This document shows positions 1-6,985 of a stretch of 10,110 nucleotides of DNA, one piece after another. Origin of the DNA: Candidatus Margulisiibacteriota bacterium (GTDB lineage: Bacteria > Margulisbacteria > Marinamargulisbacteria > DT-59). The stretch lies in NCBI GenBank assembly GCA_013215865.1, contig JABSQL010000026.1, forward strand, positions 1 through 10,110, in the 5' to 3' direction. A program made the position numbers and the translations under genes. The notes below the pieces were generated by a model, which searched no databases, was not told the origin of the DNA, and saw only the letters and a program-made list of their open reading frames with translations. The first letter of the stretch is position 1; every line of letters begins with the position of its first letter.

Positions 1-441
1 GATATTGAAGATTTTGCAAATAATACGGATAGGAAAGTAGCAGAATCTGGATTTGACATACATTCAGATGATTCTTTATCTCCGTTTTTTTCCTTTGTGA
101 ATGGTCCAGTTGAAATGACAGCTACCAATTTTCAGTATACCTTAACAAATCATGAAGGACTCCGTCAAAAAGGATCATTTTCTATCCCTCCTGTTGGCAA
201 ATATCAAACTGTTTTTTTACATTTCAATGAACATATTGATGGTCTAGCTTCTTTTCTTGATGAGGATGGGGACAAAAAGGCAACGATTAATGGCAGAAAA
301 CTGGACCTGACTTCTCTTGGTTCAACAACTGCGTTTGCCGCTGAAGTTCAGTTTCTTCAGACCCAATCTTCCTTTGCCTCAGATTTATTTAATTTTTCAA
401 AGAGTCTGGAGCAAAAATTATTTAGTAACTTAGGATCGTAA
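1..441 (+). CDS. C-terminal part of an unrecognised protein (5' end outside window)
   Basis: The frame is open from base 1 to the TAA at 439-441, giving 146 visible C-terminal residues. A GTG at 97 is in frame but has no ribosome-binding site and sits in continuous coding sequence, so it is not a credible start. The visible part has a beta-like stretch (ATNFQYTLTN, then GSFSIPPVGKYQTVFLHF), an acidic turn (DEDGDKKATINGRKLDL) and a final amphipathic helix from about AFAAEVQFLQ to the end. A mixed beta region ending in a C-terminal helix also occurs in flagellar axial proteins, and a hook-family gene lies downstream. However, the helix lacks the usual SNVD and QRxY signatures, so I do not assign it to that family. 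It ends 49 bp before the next gene on the same strand, with no clear terminator hairpin between them. Function unknown. Confidence 0.75.
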   Translation, partial: DIEDFANNTDRKVAESGFDIHSDDSLSPFFSFVNGPVEMTATNFQYTLTNHEGLRQKGSFSIPPVGKYQTVFLHFNEHIDGLASFLDEDGDKKATINGRKLDLTSLGSTTAFAAEVQFLQTQSSFASDLFNFSKSLEQKLFSNLGS

Positions 442-459
442 TTGATGTAGAACACAACT

Positions 460-482
460 AGGGGGTAATTTATGCATAAAGG
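460..482 (+). promoter_or_regulatory. Leader of first paralogue: strong SD, 12-bp palindrome, second SD
   Basis: AGGGGG at 460-465 is followed by the perfect palindrome TTTATGCATAAA at 469-480 and a second purine site, AAAGG, at 478-482, eight bases before ATG 491. The AGGGGGTAATT segment matches AGGGGGCAATT at 7458-7468 ahead of the downstream paralogue, and the palindrome core TTATGCATAAA recurs at 7368-7378. Here the stronger SD is spaced for ATG 472, which is out of frame with the large gene and opens a 26-codon frame ending at TAA 550-552. This could be a leader peptide or an operator overlapping the translation start. It could also be the remnant of the original ribosome site after a small rearrangement. 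The site itself is directly visible; its role is inferred. Confidence 0.4.
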
Positions 483-490
483 TTTGATAA

Positions 491-2260
491 ATGATAAAAC
501 CAAGTTATCCCATACTCGTGCCTCTTATGATTCCACTAACAAGGAACTATAAGGAAAGCTCTGATGAAACAGCGCAACGGGCGAATACAATGACCACAGG
601 CTTTGCAATGCAGGTGTTCAAATTCATAGAGCAACAAGCGCCATTCACAGATGGAGATGTTGTACCGAAAAATATGACACGGGACAGCATTTGGAACCCT
701 TTTGTAAAAAGCGATGAACGTGAGAATTGGGATTATGCGTCATCTTCGCAATACCAAACGGCCTTTGCAATGACCGAAACGGATTGGAATCGTACACAAA
801 CCATTCTTGAAAATCATAATATATATAACTATCGATATATGGTGCAATCTGGATTGTGGCAAGGAATGGATACAGAGTCCCTATACTACGCTAACAAGGC
901 AGCCACAGAAAGTAAGCGTCGGGGACTAGAATCTCTTCGATATATGTATGGATCATCTGTTCAGAATCTGCCAACACCCACACATGGTTTATATAATATG
1001 CATCGCGAATTTTCATCGCCAGATCCTGAAACGGATGGTATGTCACAGGAAGCGCTAAAAACCATGATGCAGTCTCAAGTGGATGGAGCCTTGGAATGGT
1101 ATACCCAAGTTCAATCCCAAGTACCACCCGAAAATTCCTGGATATATAGACAAATATTTGAAAATGACCACGATATTATGAAGGGCCTAGATGCCTTTGG
1201 AAATGACCCTGTATTTGATCTGTATCGAGACCATAGTGTTAAAACATTGTTCAATTGGATACAATCTCAAAACAAATTATCTTCACATTTGAGGGCCCTG
1301 CCTTCTTCAGAGAATGCATCTCCGTTTATAAATGGACTTATTGAGACATATCAATCCTATTATCAACAGATCCAAAATGCCGATGTTCAAAGAATGTCGA
1401 CCCAGGAGGTCATCAACCTGCTTGGGAATTTCTATAAATTATCTGCGGGTTACCTTGAGGGTCTTCTTAAAGGCCGCTTACAGGGCCTGGAAGCGTATCT
1501 TCCTGAAAAGACGTTAATAAGCGTCGTAAATGAGCTGGCGCCTATTGTGGAGCTTTTCTGGCCAATTGAGAACGATTTAGTGGGTGCGAGGCGTATTTCT
1601 GACCCATATTCAAGTGGTGAAGAAACATTGGAGGACACAGCGCGTATTGTCCAGAATATATTAACCAATAAACTGCGGGTCCCCACAACAGACAGCGCCC
1701 ATTTTAATAACCCAGAGGGTGTGATTTCGTTAGAGCGACTGTCTTTTGATTATTTACCCCATTCCATTGATACTCTGGTCGAAGAAACCATTCATACACA
1801 GTACACACTCCAAGGATACGATGGATTTGTTCAAATGAGCGAAGAAAATGATGATATGACATTTTCTAGAAGGGGATTCTTAGATACATCACAGTCCGTA
1901 TTTGGAAAGCCAGCAAACGAGATTTCTTTAAATGATATTGAGGATGATATGGAAGTGATTCAACATCCATTTGACCCATTTGTGACCCTTTTATCAAATG
2001 TAGCAACGTATGAGCAGGCGTTTGCCCGAAACCAGATTCTCCAACTGACAGTAGGAATGATGTTTGATGATCTACAAAAAGGGGAAAGACAGAAGTATAG
2101 AAGAAACAAAGAAGAATATGATGAGTATATGTTAAATGAGGCCAGGGAAAGGGCCAGAAGCGCTCAAAGAGGCAGGCAAGAAAGAAAAAGGGCTGAGAAT
2201 GCAAGCCAAAATTCTGCAAAAATGGCCACTAAGAAATCGAGGTCGAAGAAAAATAAATAA
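491..2260 (+). CDS. Unknown-family 589-aa protein with basic C-terminal tail (short paralogue)
   Basis: I do not recognise this family. The start at 491 is supported by AAAGG eight bases upstream and by alignment of its first residues (MIKPSYPILVPLM) with the downstream paralogue (MTTKPFRPLPLM). No signal peptide or transmembrane segment is evident; the protein is hydrophilic and rich in aromatic residues, Asn and Gln. Blocks shared in order with the gene at 7473 are: WDY...QY..AF (80-92), ESKRRGLESL (140-149), ENS....IFENDH..M (214-230), GNFYKLSAG (312-320), LAPIVELFW (349-357), NKLRVPTT (393-400), FDYLPHS (419-425) and GRQERKRAEN (561-570). From about 530 the chain is a charged helix ending in a Lys/Arg/Ser tail (KKSRSKKNK). 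The tail could act as a secretion signal, bind an acidic partner, or bind nucleic acid. A strong SD for the next gene follows the stop after two bases, suggesting cotranscription. Confidence 0.9.
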   Translation: MIKPSYPILVPLMIPLTRNYKESSDETAQRANTMTTGFAMQVFKFIEQQAPFTDGDVVPKNMTRDSIWNPFVKSDERENWDYASSSQYQTAFAMTETDWNRTQTILENHNIYNYRYMVQSGLWQGMDTESLYYANKAATESKRRGLESLRYMYGSSVQNLPTPTHGLYNMHREFSSPDPETDGMSQEALKTMMQSQVDGALEWYTQVQSQVPPENSWIYRQIFENDHDIMKGLDAFGNDPVFDLYRDHSVKTLFNWIQSQNKLSSHLRALPSSENASPFINGLIETYQSYYQQIQNADVQRMSTQEVINLLGNFYKLSAGYLEGLLKGRLQGLEAYLPEKTLISVVNELAPIVELFWPIENDLVGARRISDPYSSGEETLEDTARIVQNILTNKLRVPTTDSAHFNNPEGVISLERLSFDYLPHSIDTLVEETIHTQYTLQGYDGFVQMSEENDDMTFSRRGFLDTSQSVFGKPANEISLNDIEDDMEVIQHPFDPFVTLLSNVATYEQAFARNQILQLTVGMMFDDLQKGERQKYRRNKEEYDEYMLNEARERARSAQRGRQERKRAENASQNSAKMATKKSRSKKNK

Positions 2261-2275
2261 GTAAGGAGGGGAACC

Positions 2276-3034
2276 ATGGCACATGAAGATAGAATAATTG
2301 ATATGGTGGGTGCCGGTGGTGCAGACCAAATTGAAGAGAATCCTTATCATAAAAAGATAAAGAAAGAAATTTCTCAAAAACATCAACAAAAAGAACAGAA
2401 AAAAAACAGTGTGAAAATGGACCTCAAAGACAAAGTTCAGCTGTCACAACCTTTCAAGTGGCGAGAATCCAAAAAGGGGTCATTTGAACTCGAAGAAACC
2501 CCTCAGGAAAAAGAATATACCCGGTTGAAACACAGTGGTACCAAGGTATTGCAGATATTGGGACTAAAAATCGATTTGGCGGAACGAAAAGATGTATTAA
2601 TGGAATCTTACAAAAAAGTATTTATCGAAACCAAATCACATAATTGGCTGTTTGCGAAACTATATCAGTTGAAAGCAGGGGTGATGCAATTTTTATTATC
2701 ACGGTTGGGGCTAACACCAAAAGAGCTGGATACCCTTCGAAAAGAAGCAACAGAGGGGGCGTTTGAGGACAATAAAAAAAAGTTTGCACAAAATGAATAT
2801 AATAGTGAATTATTTGGTATTTTTAGTGCTGGACGGGAAAAGAAAAAATTGAAAGCGTTCAATGAAGTGCGGGGCCAATTGATGAAACAAATGATTAACC
2901 TTGGAAAAAAAAGTGTTTACACAAAAACAAGCGTATTATCCATACAATTGGATCAAGTCACTAAGATTTATGACGATTTGAGGGAAGAAAAGAAAAATTT
3001 AATTTTCAAGAGGGATTATTATGCACATGGATAA
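2276..3034 (+). CDS. Charged helical protein of unknown function, 252 aa
   Basis: An excellent SD (AAGGAGGGG, 2263-2271) precedes ATG 2276, only 15 bp after the upstream stop. The N-terminal 60 residues are very hydrophilic and Lys/Gln-rich (for example HKKIKKEISQKHQQKEQKK) and are probably disordered or coiled coil. Residues about 80-250 are predicted largely helical by eye, and the C-terminal helix (about 215-246) looks amphipathic. Around 139-163 is the motif FLLSRLGLTPKEL followed by F163. Its pattern, L-x-x-x-x-G-x-T-x-x-x-L then F 12 residues on, resembles two segments of the protein encoded at 4635-6044. No catalytic motif, signal peptide or membrane span is visible. Its 3' end overlaps the next start by 14 nt, implying coupled translation. 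A scaffold or chaperone role is possible but not shown by the sequence. Confidence 0.85.
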   Translation: MAHEDRIIDMVGAGGADQIEENPYHKKIKKEISQKHQQKEQKKNSVKMDLKDKVQLSQPFKWRESKKGSFELEETPQEKEYTRLKHSGTKVLQILGLKIDLAERKDVLMESYKKVFIETKSHNWLFAKLYQLKAGVMQFLLSRLGLTPKELDTLRKEATEGAFEDNKKKFAQNEYNSELFGIFSAGREKKKLKAFNEVRGQLMKQMINLGKKSVYTKTSVLSIQLDQVTKIYDDLREEKKNLIFKRDYYAHG

Positions 3035-3263
3035 AAAGAATTCTAGGATCATGTATAGAGAGCCAGACCCTAAACGTGAAACCATAGAAGACGTTCAAAA
3101 AAAGATAAATCGGGTGGACATGTATTTGGAGCGGGCCAATTCCCGAAAAATGAAATTAGAACGCCAACTCAAAAATGCCCAAAATATCGAAAAAGAAGTG
3201 GATTTGGTCAATCAAGGTAAAAAACTGTACGACTTGGAATCTGATATGTCCATGGAGGTGTAA
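3021..3263 (+). CDS. Small coiled-coil protein, 80 aa
   Basis: The start overlaps the last 14 nt of the preceding gene and has its own SD (AAGAGGG, 3008-3014) six bases upstream. From about residue 20 to 75 the chain is one long charged helix with heptad-like hydrophobic spacing (IEDVQKKINRVDMYLERA, then MKLERQLKNAQNIEKEVDLV), so a coiled coil is likely. In size and character it resembles small helical adaptors or chaperones of secretion systems such as FliJ-like proteins, but no sequence signature supports naming it so. It lies between a larger helical protein and the glycosyltransferase, whose SD (GGAGGTG) is embedded in its final codons. Confidence 0.8.
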   Translation: MHMDKKNSRIMYREPDPKRETIEDVQKKINRVDMYLERANSRKMKLERQLKNAQNIEKEVDLVNQGKKLYDLESDMSMEV

Positions 3264-3264
3264 G

Positions 3265-4395
3265 ATGAAGTTATCGTTACTGCTGATGGTGAAAAATGAA
3301 TCAGAGATGCTCAAGAAAACGTTGCCGAACTTTATTAAGGCAAAAATTCCTGTCTATGTGTTAGATACGGGTTCTACAGATGATACCATTGACTACTTAC
3401 ACTCGCAGGGAGCAACGGTTTTTCAATATGATGACTGGGACATGAATTTTGCCAAAGCCCGTAATGCACTTTTGGATAAAGTAGAGTCTGACTGGGTCTT
3501 ATTCTTAGATGCAGACGAATATATGGAGTTAGAAGCAATTATTGCATTACATAATTTGGTTCAAGAAACGAACTGTAAAGCGTTTGCACTGGCTATTCAT
3601 CAAAATAGACCAGGAGAATTAAACGTGTCAGACTTACAAAATAGACGAATAAAGCTATTTTGCTTAGACGCGGGATTTCGGTATCAACGGCCTGTGAATG
3701 AGACACTCCAGGACAAAGAGGGTGTTAATGTATTGGCTCAATCTACTTTCGTGAAAGATGTTTGTATATATCATTGGGGAAATTATTATCCTGAAGATAA
3801 GAAATTTATAAACAAAAAAGAATTTTATCTGAAAGTATTTCAAAATGCGCTTAAAGATAAGGCATATGCCAAAGACTATAATCTTTGGTATCAACTGGGC
3901 ACCCATTATAGAGGTCTAAAAAAATACCCAGAAACAATATCCTGTTATTTGAAATCGATTCGATATTGTAAGAATGATCAGATAAAACACTTTTTATACC
4001 ATGATTTATTAAATATGCTTTTATTTCTCAAAAGAACGCGCCGTATTGAGTCCTACTGTGATGCCTTGGAAAAGCGATATGCTACCCTCAATAAAGAATT
4101 GTATTGTATCAGGGGGCGTGTGTATCAGCTTCAAAATAAGATTAAGGAGGCCAAAAAATACTATCTCAAAAGCGTGGCCTATCATAATCCCAAAGACCCT
4201 TTTCTTTTTACTCTCAATTACAAATACAGGGGTTTTTTTCAGTACGTGGCATTGGGATACATAGAAGAAAAACAGGGCCAATTTGAACAGGCCAAAGAAT
4301 ATTATCTTAAAGCCTCTGAATTAGGAAGTGCAGATGTTCTGACAAAATCTCTGAAAAGAATATCATCTGCCTTGGAAAAAGGAAGTGATACCTAA
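3265..4395 (+). CDS. Family 2 glycosyltransferase with C-terminal TPR-like repeats
   Basis: Predicted to transfer a sugar from a nucleotide-sugar donor in the cytoplasm. Start 3265 is chosen because GGAGGTG (3254-3260) precedes it and the GT2 fold begins at once; an in-frame ATG at 3175 lies inside the previous gene. The 376-aa chain shows the GT-A N-terminus MKLSLLLMVKNE (1-12), LDTGSTDDT (33-41), W.MNFAKARN (58-67, typical of the SunS-like and TPR-linked GT2 branch), and LDADE (81-85), the DXD-type metal and nucleotide-sugar site. RRIKLF (127-132) and IYHWGNY (168-174) follow. Three TPR-like helical pairs follow at about 204-237, 278-308 and 324-354 (for example GQFEQAKEYYLKASELG). Donor and acceptor are unknown. 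In this context the acceptor could be one of the locus proteins, as in flagellar or S-linked protein glycosylation, but that is inference. The stop overlaps the next ATG (TAATG). Confidence 0.92.
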   Translation: MKLSLLLMVKNESEMLKKTLPNFIKAKIPVYVLDTGSTDDTIDYLHSQGATVFQYDDWDMNFAKARNALLDKVESDWVLFLDADEYMELEAIIALHNLVQETNCKAFALAIHQNRPGELNVSDLQNRRIKLFCLDAGFRYQRPVNETLQDKEGVNVLAQSTFVKDVCIYHWGNYYPEDKKFINKKEFYLKVFQNALKDKAYAKDYNLWYQLGTHYRGLKKYPETISCYLKSIRYCKNDQIKHFLYHDLLNMLLFLKRTRRIESYCDALEKRYATLNKELYCIRGRVYQLQNKIKEAKKYYLKSVAYHNPKDPFLFTLNYKYRGFFQYVALGYIEEKQGQFEQAKEYYLKASELGSADVLTKSLKRISSALEKGSDT

Positions 4396-4550
4396 TGTCT
4401 ATTTCGAATTTTAAACCAGGTTCAGATTCTCTGAATATCAACGCCCAAATGAAAGCCCTTGAGGTGGAGAAAACCGATGGTGCAGACAAAGATCGGAGTG
4501 ATGAACTACGGAAAGGAGACACCCAGCTATCCCAACTGTTACAAGGATAA
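4395..4550 (+). CDS. 51-aa N-terminal segment, separated by in-frame TAA from the downstream frame
   Basis: ATG 4395 overlaps the glycosyltransferase stop (TAATG) and has an SD, AAGGAAG at 4379-4385, with a nine-base spacer, so initiation here is credible. The frame ends at TAA 4548-4550. The next codons continue in the same frame without another stop to 6044. The 28 codons between the TAA and ATG 4635 read as ordinary protein (KSAKQNLLQASAALAS, then an Ala/Glu-rich helix). The visible head is hydrophilic (MSISNFKPGSDSLNINAQ) and looks like the N-terminus of a longer helical protein. The simplest reading is one gene of about 549 codons interrupted by a single nonsense change, or a base-call error at 4548. 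A real short protein followed by re-initiation is the alternative. Confidence 0.55.
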   Translation: MSISNFKPGSDSLNINAQMKALEVEKTDGADKDRSDELRKGDTQLSQLLQG

Positions 4551-4634
4551 AAGTCTGCCAAACAAAACCTTCTTCAGGCTTCAGCAGCGCTGGCATCTTC
4601 AGCGGCGTCAGAAGCTCAAGAAGATACAGAGTTA

Positions 4635-6044
4635 ATGAAGGGCCTGAAAAAGGAAGTAACGAATTTTATGGGGAAGGTAGAAGGTGAAGACTCAGCACGT
4701 TTGTCCAACACAGCAACCCAGCATCTTACGGAGCAAAAACAACTCAAGAAAAAAACCAAACCGTATCAATTTTTTTCAGGGGGTCGGAAAGCTGCAGAAA
4801 AGGAGCTTTTTTCATATTCCAATTCTTTGGCGGCTTATGTGTTATCCAAGTCCCCAAAAGAAAAACAGGAATTGGAAAAATCTAAAAAAAGATTGTTACA
4901 AGGGGGTATTACCACCCGGCAACTCGGGGAAATGGAAGGAAAAATGTCAAAAGTGGTATTTCAACAAGCGTATTCTCACCTCAGGAAACAGTTGGTAAAA
5001 CAGGGATTATCTGGAACGGGGTCAATGGTTGAACAGTATCTTTCGGGAATGGGTTCAAAACACCTTCTCACTCAGTTCTTGTATGACTCATCTTTATTGG
5101 GCGTAACTAAGGGCAAATCTCTTAGGGCAGATTTGGAAGGAGAGGATTATAAACATTCTAGGTTCAAATTGCGCTCTGAAGTAGGAAGAGAGCTCAGAAT
5201 GTTTCTATTTGATGAAGCCTCTGCTCAGTTATCCAAGGCTTTATTGGGAAATAAGCAAGGCGCGGAACAACTGGATCAACTGGTCCGAGCCATTAAAAAA
5301 TCTAAGACCCCATATAATGCCACCGATTTAAAAAATTCCATGCATAACATGATTGTTCATATGGGGCTGGAACATTTTGTTCCGCCAGAATCAGGCGGCT
5401 CTGTCGATTACTCGGATGATAGAGGCGATGAAAGAGGCCGAGAACAAAAAGAACCCGTGTATCTCAGTCCCCAGGATCAGCTGGAAGATGAAATTAGAAT
5501 CCTTTTCATGAAGCAGGCCCTTCAGCCGGGTTTCCGGTCGACCATTTCAACCTATCTCCAGACCCGCCATTACGCGAAACAACTCAAAAATTTGGGGTAT
5601 CAAGACGAAAATGTGTTGAAACAGATGAAAAAGGAAGGCGAGTTATTGGCACGATCAGAACTACTGGAAGAATTAAATGCCTCTTTTATTGAAGAGGCAA
5701 CGCTTGCGGAATTAAAGGGCCCAACCTATAAGCTCATTGTGAAAAATCGAAGGTATATACTCAAACGCCTTATTAAACTGGGTGGAAAGCCTTCCAAGAC
5801 TTTGTATCATAAAATAAGGGATGATGCCCATCTGAAAGTCTTTGATGTGGTTAAAGAGCAGCTGCATCTTTTGGAAATGGAGCAGTCTCAATTACCCATT
5901 CAGAAGCTTCGCCTTAAAAGACGGGAATTGTCGCGAATTATAGAGAGAATTCAAAAAGTAACCCCATTGCCAGACAACTTAGTTATCCCGGGTCTGGCCA
6001 TGGAGGGGTATCTGTCGGACAGCAGTATTACAGAAGCAGTGTAG
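4635..6044 (+). CDS. Large helical protein of unknown function, body of the split frame
   Basis: As an independent gene this would be 469 aa from ATG 4635, but no convincing SD precedes that ATG and the same frame is open back to the TAA at 4548. The natural start is therefore probably 4395. The protein is almost wholly helical and highly charged, with no signal peptide or membrane span. There are two helical halves: about 50-250 and 280-445. They are joined by an acidic, Gly-rich linker (about 252-275, SGGSVDYSDDRGDERGRE). Segments RLLQGGITTRQL (86-97) and RLIKLGGKPSKTL (378-390) resemble each other and FLLSRLGLTPKEL in the protein at 2276-3034, suggesting a weak repeated helical module. It terminates with tandem TAG codons (6042-6047), unlike the TAA used by the other complete genes. 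Function unknown; a structural or scaffold role is only a guess. Confidence 0.75.
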   Translation: MKGLKKEVTNFMGKVEGEDSARLSNTATQHLTEQKQLKKKTKPYQFFSGGRKAAEKELFSYSNSLAAYVLSKSPKEKQELEKSKKRLLQGGITTRQLGEMEGKMSKVVFQQAYSHLRKQLVKQGLSGTGSMVEQYLSGMGSKHLLTQFLYDSSLLGVTKGKSLRADLEGEDYKHSRFKLRSEVGRELRMFLFDEASAQLSKALLGNKQGAEQLDQLVRAIKKSKTPYNATDLKNSMHNMIVHMGLEHFVPPESGGSVDYSDDRGDERGREQKEPVYLSPQDQLEDEIRILFMKQALQPGFRSTISTYLQTRHYAKQLKNLGYQDENVLKQMKKEGELLARSELLEELNASFIEEATLAELKGPTYKLIVKNRRYILKRLIKLGGKPSKTLYHKIRDDAHLKVFDVVKEQLHLLEMEQSQLPIQKLRLKRRELSRIIERIQKVTPLPDNLVIPGLAMEGYLSDSSITEAV

Positions 6045-6097
6045 TAGGGAAGTTGGACCGATGTTTGTGCATGCGGTAGAATGAAAGCGAGGTATAT

Positions 6098-6985
6098 ATG
6101 TTAGATATTATCTATTCTTTATCCAATTCTATTACAGGGTACACAGAGGCTATTCGTACCTTGACACTGGATGTTCAAAATTTTCAGACAGCTGGATATA
6201 AAAAAACAGATGCTGATTTTAGTTCGTTGTTTACGAGAGCGGTGGGCATCCCTGGAGGCTCCTCATATGGCGGATTTGGTTGGAGTAATTCAGTGACCCT
6301 TAACCAGGGGTCAGCCTACGTTGTGAGAGGGCATAATTTTACCCAAGGAGGGCTTGTCGAACAACCCGGTTTATCTGCAGCCATATTGGGTGTTGCCAGT
6401 TTGTTCGTAGTCACACACCCAAACTCTAGAAAGAAGCAATTTACAAGATCCAGTAATTGGCTATTTGACAGTAACGGAAGTCTGCGAGACACCCAGGGTC
6501 GGCAGGTGATGGGGTATCATATGGTGAACGGGGTGGCAGATAAAAGTGCGTTGGTTCCCATTTCAATTGACCCAGAAAATATTGATTTAACCGATTTGGG
6601 ATTTGAAAGCGGGGGGATACTTCGCACCAATTATCAAGCAAGAAAGGCGGCTCTTGATTCGGGTGAGAGTGAATTGCCACCAACCGAAGATTTATTCCAG
6701 CTGGGTTTGGCACGTTTCGCAAACCCAAATGGATTAAGGTCAGCCTCTGGAGATTCATATGTGGAATCTCCTATATCTGGACCGGTCTCAGGTTTTGGTG
6801 TGAGTGGTGAAGCCAAGTTTGGAGAGGTATTTGGCGGGTTTGTAGAGGCATCAAATGTAGACCCAGCAGAAGTGTCTATTGAGGGCACTCAGCTCCAAAG
6901 AGGGTATAATGCGGTGCAGGGTATGTTGACCATGGTCAATCGAATACTTCAGAGCTTTATACAAAGTGTATCCCAATTTAATTAA
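6098..6985 (+). CDS. Flagellar hook/rod-family axial protein (FlgE/FlgF/FlgG-like)
   Basis: Family signatures appear in the expected order. An N-terminal rod-type helix ends in the degenerate motif LDVQNFQTAGYKKTDADF (24-41), in place of the usual ANNxANxxTxGYK. The conserved core includes FVV (103-105), FTRSSNWLFDSNGSL (115-129) and QGRQVMGY (133-140). Next come LARFANPNGL (204-213), SGDSYVES (217-224), and the C-terminal SNVDPAE (252-258) with QRGYNAVQ (267-274). In known flagella these proteins are exported without a Sec signal by the flagellar type III apparatus and polymerise into rod or hook through paired terminal helices. At 295 aa it is slightly longer than a typical FlgG and shorter than a typical FlgE, so I do not assign a symbol. 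An SD (GCGAGG, 6087-6092) precedes the start. No other standard flagellar gene is recognisable nearby, so it may be a specialised paralogue. Confidence 0.88.
   Translation: MLDIIYSLSNSITGYTEAIRTLTLDVQNFQTAGYKKTDADFSSLFTRAVGIPGGSSYGGFGWSNSVTLNQGSAYVVRGHNFTQGGLVEQPGLSAAILGVASLFVVTHPNSRKKQFTRSSNWLFDSNGSLRDTQGRQVMGYHMVNGVADKSALVPISIDPENIDLTDLGFESGGILRTNYQARKAALDSGESELPPTEDLFQLGLARFANPNGLRSASGDSYVESPISGPVSGFGVSGEAKFGEVFGGFVEASNVDPAEVSIEGTQLQRGYNAVQGMLTMVNRILQSFIQSVSQFN

Noticed and set aside
1866..2389. Two reverse-strand frames (117 and 85 codons) opposite the end of the 589-aa gene, rich in Phe, Leu and Cys
   Set aside because: Their hydrophobic look is the complement of the Lys/Glu/Arg-rich codons of the sense gene, not evidence of membrane proteins.
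3175..3264. Upstream extension of the glycosyltransferase to an in-frame ATG at 3175
   Set aside because: The extra 30 residues overlap the coiled-coil gene, do not fit the GT2 fold, and have no SD; ATG 3265 has a strong SD and begins directly with the fold.
4548..4550. Reassignment of TAA to an amino acid
   Set aside because: TAA ends at least seven other genes in the window at sensible positions, several with overlapping or adjacent starts, so it is a normal stop here.
6069..6074. GCATGC palindrome between the split gene and the hook-family gene
   Set aside because: A six-base palindrome alone is expected by chance and shares no extended context with the leader palindromes.
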